From positions 3,286,001-3,350,000 of the forward strand of contig NZ_JACHDP010000001.1 of assembly GCF_014201145.1 (NCBI RefSeq): a stretch of 64,000 bases of DNA, read 5' to 3'. The notes below the pieces were generated by a model. It was given only the letters and a program-made list of their open reading frames with translations, was not told where the DNA came from and did no database searches. Made by a program: the position numbers and the translations under genes. Origin of the DNA: Micromonospora parathelypteridis (GTDB lineage Bacteria > Actinomycetota > Actinomycetes > Mycobacteriales > Micromonosporaceae). The first letter of the stretch is position 1; each line of letters begins with the position of its first letter. Below are positions 33,654 to 44,147 of the stretch, piece after piece.

Positions 33654-35491
33654 CCGGAGCCCTCCTCGTCACCCGACGGCTGGGCGTCGCCGCCGGCGGA
33701 CAGGCCGCTGCGGTGCCGGGCCAACTCGACCCGGCCGGCGGCCCGGCGCAGCCCGTCGCCGGCGTCGGCGGCGGTGCGGGCGTCCGCGGTGCGGCTGAGG
33801 AAGCGGTCGGCCTCCTCGTCGAGCAGCGTCCGCACCCGGGCCAGCAGGTCGGTGCGGGCCTTGGCGGCAAGGGTACGCACCGCCTGGTCACCAAAGATCG
33901 CCTGGAGTACGGCCTGCGCGGCGACCGTCGTGCCGGCCCCGGTGGCCAGCTCCAGCCCGGTCGGGATGAACGCGGTGGAGGCGAACACGGCGATCATCAC
34001 GGCCAACCCGGTGGCGTTGACCGCGTAGGCGGCGGTGCGGGCCACGAACCGCTTGTCACCGCCCTCGACCCGGACCAGCTCCAGCACCCCGCGCTGCCAG
34101 TCCCGGACCATCCGTTCGGCGCGTTCAGGTAGGTCGGCACTCGGGTGGGCGAGCGCCGGTTCGAGCAGCCCGGCGCCCGCCGGGTGCGCCTTCCACGCGG
34201 TGTACGCGGATTCGGCGGCCTCCGAGGCCACCCCGCGCAGCAGCGTGACCAGCTGCGACTCGATGGCGTTGCGCAGCTCGACGGCGGGTGCCGGCCGGCC
34301 GGTGACGGCGGCGACGACCCGGTCCCGTAGGCGGCCGATCCGTGCTTCCAGGGTGCGGAACAGCTCCCCGGTGCCGACGAACTCCTGCCAGCGTGCGAGC
34401 ACCTCGCCCCGGAGCAGTCGGCCGTCCTGAAGCCCCTGCTCGACGGTGCGCTCGGCGCCCAGGTACGCGGCCCGGACCCGTTCGTCCAGCCCGTCGGCGG
34501 CGGCGACCTGTTCGTCGGCGGCGTCGGCCAGCTCCTCGACGGCGGGGTGGACCGCGGCCAGCGCGCCGTCCAGCGTCTGGCGGACCACCGCCGCCCGAGC
34601 GTCCGCGTCGGCGGCCAGCCGGGCGAACCAGTCGGACAGCGGTGCGGTCACGCCCTCGGGCAGCAGCCCTTGACCGTCGACCCAGGTCTCCGGCAACACG
34701 AACAGGGGCGCCCGGCCGAGGTCCTGCTCGGCGAGCATCTCGGCCAGGTGCGCGGCGATCTCGTCGGTGGCCTCGGCGGGCACCCGGTCCAGAACCATGG
34801 CGATCACCGCGCCTCGCGCCCGGGCGCTGCGCAGCAGCTCCCAGGGCACCGCGTCGGCGTACCGGGCGGCGGTGGTGACGAAGAGCCAGAGATCGGCGGC
34901 GGCCAGCAGTTGGGTGGCGAGCGCCCGGTTGGCGTCGACCACCGAGTCGATGTCGGGCGCGTCGAGGAAGGCCAGCCCGGCGGGCAGGGCCGGGGCGGTG
35001 ACGAGGTGCAGGGCGCGCGGATCGTCACTCGGCTCGGTGGTGCGGGTCAGCCCGGGCAGTAGATCGCCCTGCCGAAACCAGGCCGCGTCGGACGGGTTGC
35101 AGACCAGCACCGGGGAACGGGTGGTGGGCCGGAGCACGCCGGCGGCGCTGACCCGGGCCTTGACCAGGCTGTTGACCAGGGTCGACTTGCCCGCGCCGGT
35201 GGAGCCGCCGACCACCACGAGCAGGGGGGCGTCCAACCGGGCGAGCCGGGGCAGCAGATAGTCGCCGAGCTGATCGGTGAGGGCCGTGGCGGTGTGCCGG
35301 GCGGAGTTGGCGGAGGGCAGTGCGAGGGGGTACCGGGTCGCACCGATCGCCTCCCGGAGGCCCGACAGCGCGTCGGGGAGGCTGTCGCCCCCGGTGGTGG
35401 CGGGGGGCTCCTCCGCGGCGTCCGGCGGGCCGGTGCGGGCTGCGACGGCGGGCGCGCCGGAACGGGTGGCGGAATCGCCGTGCGTCGTCAC
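33650..35491 (-). CDS. Dynamin-type GTPase with C-terminal membrane span (first of a pair)
   Basis: The 613-residue protein has an N-terminal disordered part, G1 VVGGSTGAGKSTLVNSLV (about residue 99), G3 AFLDAPDIDSVVD, and a weak G4 (MVLDRVP). A helical middle and a hydrophobic segment near residue 510 (NATGLAVMIAVFASTAFIP) follow. It pairs with the second GTPase gene through a GTGA overlap, as in two-component bacterial dynamin systems where two unequal proteins work together. The start GTG 35491 is taken because the next in-frame ones lie inside the dnaK promoter. Divergent from dnaK. Confidence 0.82.
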   Translation of the reverse strand: MTTHGDSATRSGAPAVAARTGPPDAAEEPPATTGGDSLPDALSGLREAIGATRYPLALPSANSARHTATALTDQLGDYLLPRLARLDAPLLVVVGGSTGAGKSTLVNSLVKARVSAAGVLRPTTRSPVLVCNPSDAAWFRQGDLLPGLTRTTEPSDDPRALHLVTAPALPAGLAFLDAPDIDSVVDANRALATQLLAAADLWLFVTTAARYADAVPWELLRSARARGAVIAMVLDRVPAEATDEIAAHLAEMLAEQDLGRAPLFVLPETWVDGQGLLPEGVTAPLSDWFARLAADADARAAVVRQTLDGALAAVHPAVEELADAADEQVAAADGLDERVRAAYLGAERTVEQGLQDGRLLRGEVLARWQEFVGTGELFRTLEARIGRLRDRVVAAVTGRPAPAVELRNAIESQLVTLLRGVASEAAESAYTAWKAHPAGAGLLEPALAHPSADLPERAERMVRDWQRGVLELVRVEGGDKRFVARTAAYAVNATGLAVMIAVFASTAFIPTGLELATGAGTTVAAQAVLQAIFGDQAVRTLAAKARTDLLARVRTLLDEEADRFLSRTADARTAADAGDGLRRAAGRVELARHRSGLSAGGDAQPSGDEEGSG

Positions 35492-35556
35492 CGCTAAAGC
35501 GTGCCCGACCGATGCAAGGGAAGACAACCGGACGGTAATAACGGCTGGGTTGCGTC

Positions 35557-35620
35557 GGGTTGACTCAACCCAACTTGACGATTCGCCAACGCGTGGCAGT
35601 ATTGAGTCAAGTTCACTCAA
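35557..35620 (+). promoter_or_regulatory. dnaK promoter with HAIR-type HspR operator
   Basis: TTGAGT-CAAGTTC-ACTCAA (35602-35620) is the HspR-associated inverted repeat core, matching the known CTTGAGT-N7-ACTCAAG. A second palindrome GGGTTGA-C-TCAACCC lies at 35557-35571. TTGACG (35575-35580) and CAGTAT (35597-35602) fit -35 and -10 elements 16 bases apart, so HspR would cover the start region. The encoded HspR lies at the end of the operon. Confidence 0.85.
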
Positions 35621-35710
35621 CTTGTGGTGGGGCCCGCTGCGGGCGGTGCTCGCCAGGCAGCACGGGCGACGCCCGTCACCTGCACAACCTTACGAAGCGA
35701 GGAAGCGAAG

Positions 35711-37582
<1,872 letters not shown>

Positions 37583-37630
37583 CCGTCGGCCTCCGACACG
37601 TATCCACGGCGAATGGGATGAGGTAGCCGC

Positions 37631-38389
37631 ATGACGCAGAAGCCACGAGCCGCCGACCCGGGCGACACCGGGTCGACGCCGGGTGGCTCCGCGCCCACGG
37701 AGCCGACCACCGGCGACGGGGAGCGGGTCGTCATCCGCAACAACCGCAAGCTCGTCGACACCTCCGAGCCGGAGGGGACCGCCGCCGACGCGGAAACCGG
37801 CGTACCGGCCGATGGCCTGGTCGAGGACGCCGAGGTCGTGGTCGACGAGATCGAGGCCGAGGTCAACGCCACCGACGGTCCGGAGCCGTCCGGTCCGCCG
37901 GTGGTGGACGCCCCGGCGCAGCCGGTGGACAGCAGCGGCGCGGGCAACTCGCTCGGCGCTGAGCTGGAAGCGCTGCGGGCCGACCTGGACGAGCGGACCA
38001 GGGATCTGCAGCGGGTGTCGGCGGAGTACGCCAACTACCGCAAGCGGGTCGACCGGGACCGCAACCTGGTGCAGGAGCAGGCGACCGGTTCGGTTCTGGC
38101 CGCGCTGCTGCCGATCCTGGACGACCTGGACCGGGCTCGGGAACATGGCGACCTCGTCGGGCCGTTCGGCACGGTGGCGGAACAACTCACCACCGCGCTG
38201 GGCAAGTTCGGCCTGAACGCCTTCGGCGAGCAGGGCGATCCGTTCGACCCGACCCGGCACGAGGCGGTCGCGCACCAGACCTCGGCCGAGGTCAGCGAGC
38301 CGACCTGCGTACAGGTCATGCGGCGCGGCTACCAACTCGGTGAGCGGCTGCTGCGCCCTGCGCTGGTCGCGGTCGCGGATCCGGAATAG
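37631..38389 (+). CDS. grpE: Nucleotide exchange factor GrpE
   Basis: The 252-residue protein is GrpE with a long acidic, disordered N-terminal part (residues 1-110). The coiled coil (LEALRADLDERTRDLQRVSA, then YANYRKRVDRDRNLVQEQAT) leads into the beta domain (PFDPTRHEAVAHQTSAEV through RRGYQLGERLLRPALVAVA). The signature of the family, here as HEAVAHQ and YQLGERLLRPALV, is intact. It releases ADP from DnaK. It starts 48 bases after dnaK and is followed by a strong hairpin before dnaJ. Confidence 0.95.
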   Translation: MTQKPRAADPGDTGSTPGGSAPTEPTTGDGERVVIRNNRKLVDTSEPEGTAADAETGVPADGLVEDAEVVVDEIEAEVNATDGPEPSGPPVVDAPAQPVDSSGAGNSLGAELEALRADLDERTRDLQRVSAEYANYRKRVDRDRNLVQEQATGSVLAALLPILDDLDRAREHGDLVGPFGTVAEQLTTALGKFGLNAFGEQGDPFDPTRHEAVAHQTSAEVSEPTCVQVMRRGYQLGERLLRPALVAVADPE

Positions 38390-38405
38390 TGCGAGACGGT
38401 GACCG

Positions 38406-38444
38406 GGCCGTCCCGCCCACCGCGCAGCGGTGGGCGGGACGGCC
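38406..38444 (+). other. Long perfect hairpin in the grpE-dnaJ gap
   Basis: GGCCGTCCCGCCCACCG (38406-38422) and its exact complement (38428-38444) form a 17-bp stem with a five-base loop. It lies inside the operon, 31 bases before the dnaJ start, so it is likely an attenuator or a processing or stability element rather than the operon end. Confidence 0.6.
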
Positions 38445-38474
38445 GGGCCGCGATGGTCGAAAGGGGGTGGACCG

Positions 38475-39653
38475 GTGAGTTCGAAGGACTGGATCGAGAA
38501 GGACTTCTACGCCGTGCTCGGCGTGGACAAGGCCGCCTCCGCGGATGACATCAAGAAGGCGTACCGCAAGCTGGCCCGGGAGTCGCACCCGGACCACAAC
38601 CCGGGCGACCCCAAGGCCGAGGAGCGGTTCAAGGCCGCGTCCGAGGCGTACAACGTGCTGTCGGACGCCGGGCGCCGTCGCGAGTACGACGAGATGCGCT
38701 CGCTGTTCGGCTCGGGCGCCTTCCGACGCAACGCCCGGGGCGAGGGTCAGCCGGGCGGCATGCCGTTCGACGTCTCCGACATGTTCGGTGGCGGTGGCGG
38801 TGACCGTCGCTTCGGAGGCTCCGGCTTCCAGGACCTGTTCAGCTCGATCTTCACCGGTGGTCAGGCCGGTGGGCAGGCGGCGCCGCGCGGTCCAGGTCGT
38901 GGTCGGGACGTGGAGACCGAAGTGGCGTTGGACTTCGGCGACGCGGTGCGCGGGGTGACGTTGCCCCTGACGCTGCGCGCGCCGGGCGTCTGCGAGACCT
39001 GTCACGGCAACGGGGCCAAGCCCGGCACCCAGCCGCGTACCTGCCCGGTCTGCCATGGTGCCGGCGTGACCACCCGCAACCAGGGGTCGTTCAGCTTCTC
39101 CGAGCCGTGCCGCAACTGCCAGGGTGTCGGCACGGTGGTCGAGGAGAAGTGCCCGGAGTGCCACGGCAGCGGCGGTGTCACCAAGACCCGCACCATGAAC
39201 GTGCGCTTTCCGGCCGGAGTGGCCGACGGTCAGCGGATCCGGCTGGCCGGGCGCGGTGAGCCAGGCGAGCGCGGCGGGCCAGCGGGTGACCTCTTCGTGC
39301 AGGTCAAGGTTCGGCCGGACGAGCTGTTTGGGCGTACCGGTGACGACCTGACGCTGAGCGTGCCGGTCACCTTCGCGGAGGCCGTGCTCGGCACGGACCT
39401 GCGGGTGCCCACGCTCGACGGCGCGGTGACCCTGCGGGTTCCGCCGGGTACACCGAGCGGGCGGGTGCTGCGCGCCCGGGGCAAGGGTGTGGTTCGCCGC
39501 GACGGGCAGGCCGGTGACCTGCTGGTCACGTTGGACGTGGTGGTGCCGGCCCGGCTGTCCGACGAGGCGCGCACCGCGTTGGAGGCGTTCGCCGAGCAGA
39601 GTCCGCCGGCGGCCCGGGAACATCTCGACGCACGGGTGCGTCGAGTCAGTTAG
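38475..39653 (+). CDS. dnaJ: Molecular chaperone DnaJ
   Basis: The 392-residue protein has the J domain (FYAVLGVDKAASADDIKKAY, with HPD in ESHPDHNPGD), a Gly/Phe-rich segment, and four CxxCxGxG zinc motifs (CETCHGNG, CPVCHGAG, CRNCQGVG, CPECHGSG) at about 172-240, then the two C-terminal client-binding beta domains and dimerisation end. Type I DnaJ. It stimulates DnaK ATPase. The GTG at 38475 follows a GAAAGGGGG ribosome-binding site; longer frames upstream are ignored because the J domain starts here. Confidence 0.95.
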   Translation: MSSKDWIEKDFYAVLGVDKAASADDIKKAYRKLARESHPDHNPGDPKAEERFKAASEAYNVLSDAGRRREYDEMRSLFGSGAFRRNARGEGQPGGMPFDVSDMFGGGGGDRRFGGSGFQDLFSSIFTGGQAGGQAAPRGPGRGRDVETEVALDFGDAVRGVTLPLTLRAPGVCETCHGNGAKPGTQPRTCPVCHGAGVTTRNQGSFSFSEPCRNCQGVGTVVEEKCPECHGSGGVTKTRTMNVRFPAGVADGQRIRLAGRGEPGERGGPAGDLFVQVKVRPDELFGRTGDDLTLSVPVTFAEAVLGTDLRVPTLDGAVTLRVPPGTPSGRVLRARGKGVVRRDGQAGDLLVTLDVVVPARLSDEARTALEAFAEQSPPAAREHLDARVRRVS

Positions 39654-39683
39654 TCCGGTGGAATGGACGCGGAGGTGAGCGGG

Positions 39684-40124
39684 ATGTCGGGCGAGTTCCT
39701 CGGTTCAGGCGACCCTGCCTACGAGGCCAAGGTGCTGATGATCTCGGTTGCGGCTCGGATGGCGGGGATGCACCCACAGACCCTGCGCCAGTACGACCGG
39801 CTGGGGCTGGTGCAGCCTGGTCGGGCCGCTGGCGGCGGGCGTCGCTACAGCGTCCGCGACGTGGTGCTGCTGCGCGAGGTGCAGCGGCTCAGTCAGGACG
39901 ACGGGATCAACCTGGCCGGCGTCAAGCGGATCATCGGGCTGGAGCGGCTGTTGGAGCAGGCGCAGCAGCGGGTGGCCCGACTGGAGGCGGAGTTGGACGC
40001 CGCGTACCGCCGGGTGGCTGAGCTGGAATCACTGGCCCGCTTCCCCGGCCGGGATCTGGTGCCGACCAATCGCACGTCCACCGCGCTGGTGGTCTGGCGA
40101 CCCCGCCGCACGCCCGATCGCTGA
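39684..40124 (+). CDS. hspR: Heat-shock repressor HspR (MerR family)
   Basis: The 146-residue protein is a MerR-family regulator: LMISVAARMAGMHPQTLRQY is the winged HTH start, YDRLGLVQPGRAAGGGRRYS the wing, and YSVRDVVLLREVQRLSQDDG the following helix; a coiled coil runs from residue 80. It binds HAIR repeats with DnaK as corepressor in Streptomyces and Mycobacterium, giving feedback. The start ATG 39684 has a near-perfect GGAGGTGA 5 bases away; ATG 39663 is also in frame. Last gene of the operon. Targets visible here are dnaK and clpB. Confidence 0.93.
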   Translation: MSGEFLGSGDPAYEAKVLMISVAARMAGMHPQTLRQYDRLGLVQPGRAAGGGRRYSVRDVVLLREVQRLSQDDGINLAGVKRIIGLERLLEQAQQRVARLEAELDAAYRRVAELESLARFPGRDLVPTNRTSTALVVWRPRRTPDR

Positions 40125-40260
40125 CCTGCCGTACCTCCGGATCTGTCTCCTCGGCCCGGACTGCGCCGGATTCCCCGGCGCGGTCCGGGCCGCTTCGGTA
40201 GCCTGCAAATACGGGTCCAATCAGCTTAATTCGGACCTGCCGGCATGGCGAGGGGGAGCG

Positions 40261-40455
40261 ATGGCGGAGCAGGAGAAGAAGGTGGCCCAGCAGACGGAGG
40301 ATCGGTTGGAAGACCTTGCCGAAACCGTCCGCAAGAAGTTCGACAAGGTGACCGAGGGGACCTACCGGGACCGGGTCGTCGCGGGCCGGTTCGCCGAACA
40401 GGGCGACCGTGACGGCGACAAGGGCCGAGCCGGGACCGAACGCAAGCAGGACTGA
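40261..40455 (+). CDS. Small charged protein (64 aa)
   Basis: The product is highly charged and helical (QEKKVAQQTEDRLEDLAETV, KKFDKVTEGTYRDRVVAGRF) with a hydrophilic end. A good ribosome-binding site (GAGGGGGAGCG) precedes the ATG. It is not recognisably linked to the HspR operon by sequence and is 136 bases from it. The composition is reminiscent of MT0933-type small antitoxin proteins but no toxin gene is next to it, so no function is assigned. Confidence 0.6.
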   Translation: MAEQEKKVAQQTEDRLEDLAETVRKKFDKVTEGTYRDRVVAGRFAEQGDRDGDKGRAGTERKQD

Positions 40456-40472
40456 GCGGTGACCGACGTGCG

Positions 40473-40499
40473 GGCCGGGACTCACGGGGGGTCCCGGCT
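40473..40499 (+). terminator. Terminator after the small charged gene
   Basis: GCCGGGAC pairs with GTCCCGGC across a nine-base loop, shortly after the stop codon and before the converging gene at 40548. Confidence 0.6.
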
Positions 40500-40547
40500 C
40501 GTTCGCCGTCTTGATACCGGAACCGCCCGCAGGCGGCCGCGACCGCC

Positions 40548-40979
40548 TCAGCCGAGGCGGCGGTTCTCGCGGACCAGGCCGCCCTCGCACCAGTCCCGGT
40601 AGGCGAACAGCTCCGGTCGGGCCAGCAGCACCCGCCCGTTGTGCGCCCAGATCTTCATCAGCTCGTCGCCGTCCCGCTCGGCCTGCTCGACGAGCTTGCG
40701 GAAGCGCCGCTTGGGGTGCGCGCGGAAGTTCGTCCGGATGCCGTCGGCCGCGTAGATGTAGAGACAGTGCAGCGCGAAACGCCGAGCCGGGCAGGTCGGA
40801 TCCATCGCTAACTCGAAGAGCGTCAGGATCAGCCGGTCGCCGGAGACCAACAGGTCCCAGTCGGGTGGCATGGAAGCCAACGGCACCGAATCGGGCTGGT
40901 ACGCCCAAGCTCGCAACTCCGCCGGACTCGGATCGACGGGGTTGGCGAAGCCGTGGAACGTCGACTCCTGCACGCTCAC
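40548..40979 (-). CDS. Conserved hypothetical protein, 143 aa
   Basis: The 143-residue product has an N-terminal stretch with ESTFHGFANPVDPSPAELRA and a helical core (LILTLFELAMDPTCPARRFA, LHCLYIYAADGIRTNFRAHP). It also has a basic helix (PKRRFRKLVEQAERDGDELM) and an end rich in Arg/Trp (YRDWCEGGLVRENRRLG). I recognise no domain. GTG 40979 is chosen for GGAAGG 7 bases upstream. The frame open beyond that is antisense-like and weak. Transcribed away from the chaperone operon. Confidence 0.65.
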   Translation of the reverse strand: MSVQESTFHGFANPVDPSPAELRAWAYQPDSVPLASMPPDWDLLVSGDRLILTLFELAMDPTCPARRFALHCLYIYAADGIRTNFRAHPKRRFRKLVEQAERDGDELMKIWAHNGRVLLARPELFAYRDWCEGGLVRENRRLG

Positions 40980-41119
40980 CGGCCAACCTTCCGCTCTCGC
41001 CCGCGTGTGGCAACGCTGCCTGCGGACCCTGGCTGCTGGGGCGAAACGGTAACCTGCCGCCGGGTGCTGCGGTAGTACCTGGGGGCTGCAATTCAACAAC
41101 CGTTGGTCGGGCTGGGTCC

Positions 41120-42325
41120 TCAGTCGTGGATCGGCACCGGCGCTTGCCGCTGGGCCGCGGCGCGGGTGCGCAGCCACCGCTTGAACCACGGGAAGTCCGG
41201 CAGCCGGGCGAGTATCGGCCCGGTCACCACCGTGATCAGGACGTACGTCGCGGCCAGCGCCGCCAACCGCGGCTCGACGCTGCCGGCGGCCACCGCGAGG
41301 CCGGCGATGACGATGGAGAACTCTCCTCGGGGTACGAGTGCCAGGCCGGCCCGCCACCGACCGGGTTCCGCGATGCCGACCCGACGGGCCGCGAGGTAGC
41401 CGGTGAGCGTCTTCGTCGCCATGGTGACCAGGGCCAGGGCGAGCGCCGGCAGCAGCACCGGTGGGATGTCCCGTGGATCCGTGACGAGCCCGAAGAAGAC
41501 GAAGAAGACCGCGGCGAACAGGTCCCGTAGCGGCGAGAGCAACTCGGTCGCGTGGTGTGCCACCGGACCGGAGAGCGCGATGCCGACCAGGAACGCGCCG
41601 ACCGCCGCCGACACCTGCAGCTTCGCCGCGAGTCCGGCGATCAGCAGGGTCAGACCCAGTACGCCGAGCAGCAGCGCCTCCGGATCCTTCGCCGACAGGG
41701 CGGACGAGATGAGGTGGCCGTAGCGGATGGCGACCACCAGCACGAGCAGCACCGTGCCCACCGCGACGGCGAGTGCGATGCCGCCGCCGAGCAGGCCGGT
41801 GCCGGCCAACACGGCGGTGACCAGCGGCAGGTAGAGCGCCATCGCCAGGTCCTCGATCACCAGGACCGAGAGGATCACCGGGGTTTCCCGGTTACCGAGT
41901 CGTCCCAGGTCGGCGAGGACCTTGGCGATCACGCCGGAGGAGGAGACCCAGGTGATGCCGCCGAGCACCAGGGCGGCCACCCAGTCCCAGCCGAGCAGCA
42001 GGGCGAACGCCGCGCCGGGCAGCGCGTTGAAGACGCCGTCGATGAGCCCCGCCGGGGCCGCCGAGCGGAGGTTGCCGACCAACTCGTTGGCGGAGTATTC
42101 CAGGCCGAGCATCACCAGCAGCAGGATGACGCCGATCTCGGCGCCGACCGCGAAGAACTCCTCGCTGGCGGCGAGCGGAAGCAACCCGCCGTGCCCGAAC
42201 GCCAGCCCGGCGAGCAGGTAGAGAGGGATGGGTGAGAGGCCTACCCGGCGGCTGAGCCGGCCGAGGACACCAAGCAGCAGCAGCAGCGCGCCGACTTCGA
42301 CGAGCAGAGTGGTGGAATCGTGCAT
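41120..42325 (-). CDS. CPA2-family cation/proton antiporter (KhtU-like)
   Basis: The 401-residue protein shows 12 membrane spans and the CPA2 features: VGLSPIPLYLLAGLAFGHGG, GVILLLVMLGLEYSANELVG, ITWVSSSGVIAKVLADLGRL with the conserved Ser/Gly of the core, LLIAGLAAKLQVSAAVGAFL, and AVFFVFFGLVTDPRDI. It lacks a soluble RCK domain of its own. The gene just upstream supplies one as a separate regulator, 5 bases apart, so together they form a KhtTU-type K+/H+ efflux unit. Confidence 0.88.
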   Translation of the reverse strand: MHDSTTLLVEVGALLLLLGVLGRLSRRVGLSPIPLYLLAGLAFGHGGLLPLAASEEFFAVGAEIGVILLLVMLGLEYSANELVGNLRSAAPAGLIDGVFNALPGAAFALLLGWDWVAALVLGGITWVSSSGVIAKVLADLGRLGNRETPVILSVLVIEDLAMALYLPLVTAVLAGTGLLGGGIALAVAVGTVLLVLVVAIRYGHLISSALSAKDPEALLLGVLGLTLLIAGLAAKLQVSAAVGAFLVGIALSGPVAHHATELLSPLRDLFAAVFFVFFGLVTDPRDIPPVLLPALALALVTMATKTLTGYLAARRVGIAEPGRWRAGLALVPRGEFSIVIAGLAVAAGSVEPRLAALAATYVLITVVTGPILARLPDFPWFKRWLRTRAAAQRQAPVPIHD

Positions 42326-42330
42326 CCGCC

Positions 42331-42831
42331 TCAGCCGTCCGGGTCACTGTCGGCGAGGATGGCGGACACGCCGTCGAGACCCCGTCGGGTCCCGACGACG
42401 ACCACCACATCGCCGGCCGCGAAGCGGAAGGAGGGGAGTGGCGAAACGATCACTTCGCCTTCGCGCAGCACCGCCACGATGGAGGCGCTGGTGCGGGTAC
42501 GCGCCTTGGTGTCGCCGAGCTTCCGGTTGACGTACGGGGACCCGGCCGTGATGGCGATCTGCTCGGTGAGCAGACCGGCGGCCTGCTCGCGAAGCCCGGA
42601 GAGTTGGCCGAGCATCAGCGACGCGCCGAGGATGTCGGCCAGAGCCTCGGCCTCGTCGTCGGTCAGCGGAATGTCGGCCTGGCAGGCGTCGGGATCGTCG
42701 GGGTCGTAGAGGACGAGATCACGGCGGCCGTTGCGATGGGAGACGACGCCCAGACGGCGTCCGGACTCCGTCACCAGATCGTGACGCACTCCGATGCCCG
42801 GCAAGGCAGTCTGTTCAACGCGTACTCGCAC
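42331..42831 (-). CDS. KhtT-like antiporter regulatory subunit (TrkA-C/RCK_C domain)
   Basis: The 166-residue protein has an N-terminal beta part (VRVEQTALPGIGVRHDLVTE, RLGVVSHRNGRRDLVLYDPD) and a C-terminal RCK_C domain (residues 80-160: PYVNRKLGDTKARTRTSASI, VAVLREGEVIVSPLPSFRFA, AGDVVVVVGTRRGLDGV). KhtT proteins bind nucleotides through this domain and gate the antiporter. First gene of the pair. Its promoter region contains an unusual 17-bp palindrome at 42926. Confidence 0.88.
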   Translation of the reverse strand: MRVRVEQTALPGIGVRHDLVTESGRRLGVVSHRNGRRDLVLYDPDDPDACQADIPLTDDEAEALADILGASLMLGQLSGLREQAAGLLTEQIAITAGSPYVNRKLGDTKARTRTSASIVAVLREGEVIVSPLPSFRFAAGDVVVVVGTRRGLDGVSAILADSDPDG

Positions 42832-42925
42832 TCATCAAGGTTACCGCTTGCTGAACGAAGGCTAGATCTTGGATGGAAGCGCCCCTCTGGTTGGCCTCGT
42901 CCAGCATTGGTCCTCGCCATGTCGC

Positions 42926-42965
42926 CGATGTTGCGGCATCCAGGGCGATGGATGCCGCAACATCG
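42926..42965. repeat. Palindromic intergenic element D
   Basis: CGATGTTGCGGCATCCA (42926-42942) and its exact complement (42949-42965) are separated by six bases. It lies between the epoxide hydrolase end and the KhtT-like gene, both on the minus strand. It could end the KhtT side or be a repeat; there is no T run. Confidence 0.7.
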
Positions 42966-42993
42966 GTGATGTCGTCTCGATCATGAGCCTGCG

Positions 42994-44130
42994 TCAGCGC
43001 AGACTGGCGAAGAACTCGCGGATGTCGGTGACCAGCACGTCGGTGGCCTGGTGGGCGGCGTAGTGTCCGCCGACGTCACCGCGGCCCTCGACGTCCGTCG
43101 AGTAGGCCGTCCACCGGACGATGTTCGCGTGGTCGCGGTCGGCGAAGCGGCGGATGGACTGGAAGTCGCCGGGGAACATGGCCAGCGCGGTCGGCGCGGT
43201 GGTCGGCGTGGTCGGTGCCTGCTCGGCGTGCGCGTCCTCCCAGTAGAACCGGATCGCCGAGGCGGCCGTCCCGGTGAACCAGTAGAGCGCCACGTTGGCC
43301 AGGATGAAGTCGGTGTCCAGGCCCTCGTCGAAGAGTTGGGCGTTCCAGGCGAGCAGCCCGACCGGGGAGTCGGCCAGCGCGAACGCCAGGGTCTGCGGCT
43401 GCTGGCTGTGCACCTGGTTGAAGGAGAACTTGTTCTCGTAGAACCACTGCAGGTGCTTGAGCGCCGCCTGATCCGCCTCGGACAGGTCGGCGAACTCGGC
43501 CGGGTCACCCGAGGGGAACGAGAAGAGCTGGGTGACGTGCACGCCGAGCACGTGCTCCGAGTCGATCCGGCCCAACTCGGGCGCGATCATCGAGCCGGCG
43601 TCGTTGCCGATCGCGCCGTAGCTGTCGTACCCCAGTCGGTTCATCAGCTCGGCCCAGGCGCGGGCCGTCCGGTGCCGGTTCCAGCCGGCGCTGCGGGTCG
43701 GGCCGGAGAACCCGAAGCCGGGCAGTGACGGGATGACCACGTGGAAGGCCGGCGCGGCCGGGTCGGTCGGCTCGGTGAGCGGGGCGATCAGGTCCAGGTA
43801 TTCCAGGACCGAGCCGGGCCAGCCGTGGGTGAGCACCAGCGGGGTGGCGTCCGGCCGGGACGACCGGACGTGCAGGAAGTGGATCTGCTCGCCGTCGATC
43901 TCGGTGACGAACTGCGGGTGGGCGTTCAACTGGGCCTCGACGGCCCGCCAGTCGAACCCCTCGCGCCACCGCTCGGCGAGGGCGCGCACCCGGTCGGTGC
44001 TCATCCCGTAGGCGTCGCCGGTGTCGGGCAGTTCGGCGGGCCAGCTCGTGCGGCCCAGCCGGGCGGCGAGGTCGTCGAGGGCGATCTGCGGAATCTCGAC
44101 GCGGAACGGGCGGATCGCGGTGCTGGTCAT
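42994..44130 (-). CDS. Epoxide hydrolase, alpha/beta-hydrolase fold with EHN domain
   Basis: The 378-residue protein has the EHN N-terminal domain (FRVEIPQIALDDLAARLGRT, SWPAELPDTGDAYGM) and the hydrolase domain: the oxyanion motif LTHGWPGSVLEYLDLI, IPSLPGFGFSGPT, the nucleophile Asp in AIGNDAGSMIAP and catalytic His near GGHYAAHQATDVLV. It fits a microsomal-type epoxide hydrolase. It is divergent from a TetR regulator, whose boxes lie between the two genes, so the regulator likely controls it. Start ATG 44130. Confidence 0.9.
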   Translation of the reverse strand: MTSTAIRPFRVEIPQIALDDLAARLGRTSWPAELPDTGDAYGMSTDRVRALAERWREGFDWRAVEAQLNAHPQFVTEIDGEQIHFLHVRSSRPDATPLVLTHGWPGSVLEYLDLIAPLTEPTDPAAPAFHVVIPSLPGFGFSGPTRSAGWNRHRTARAWAELMNRLGYDSYGAIGNDAGSMIAPELGRIDSEHVLGVHVTQLFSFPSGDPAEFADLSEADQAALKHLQWFYENKFSFNQVHSQQPQTLAFALADSPVGLLAWNAQLFDEGLDTDFILANVALYWFTGTAASAIRFYWEDAHAEQAPTTPTTAPTALAMFPGDFQSIRRFADRDHANIVRWTAYSTDVEGRGDVGGHYAAHQATDVLVTDIREFFASLR

Positions 44131-44147
44131 CTCGAACTCCTTCGGAA

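Noticed and set aside
40261..40455. Antitoxin of a toxin-antitoxin pair
   Set aside because: The size and charge are suggestive, but there is no toxin gene beside it.
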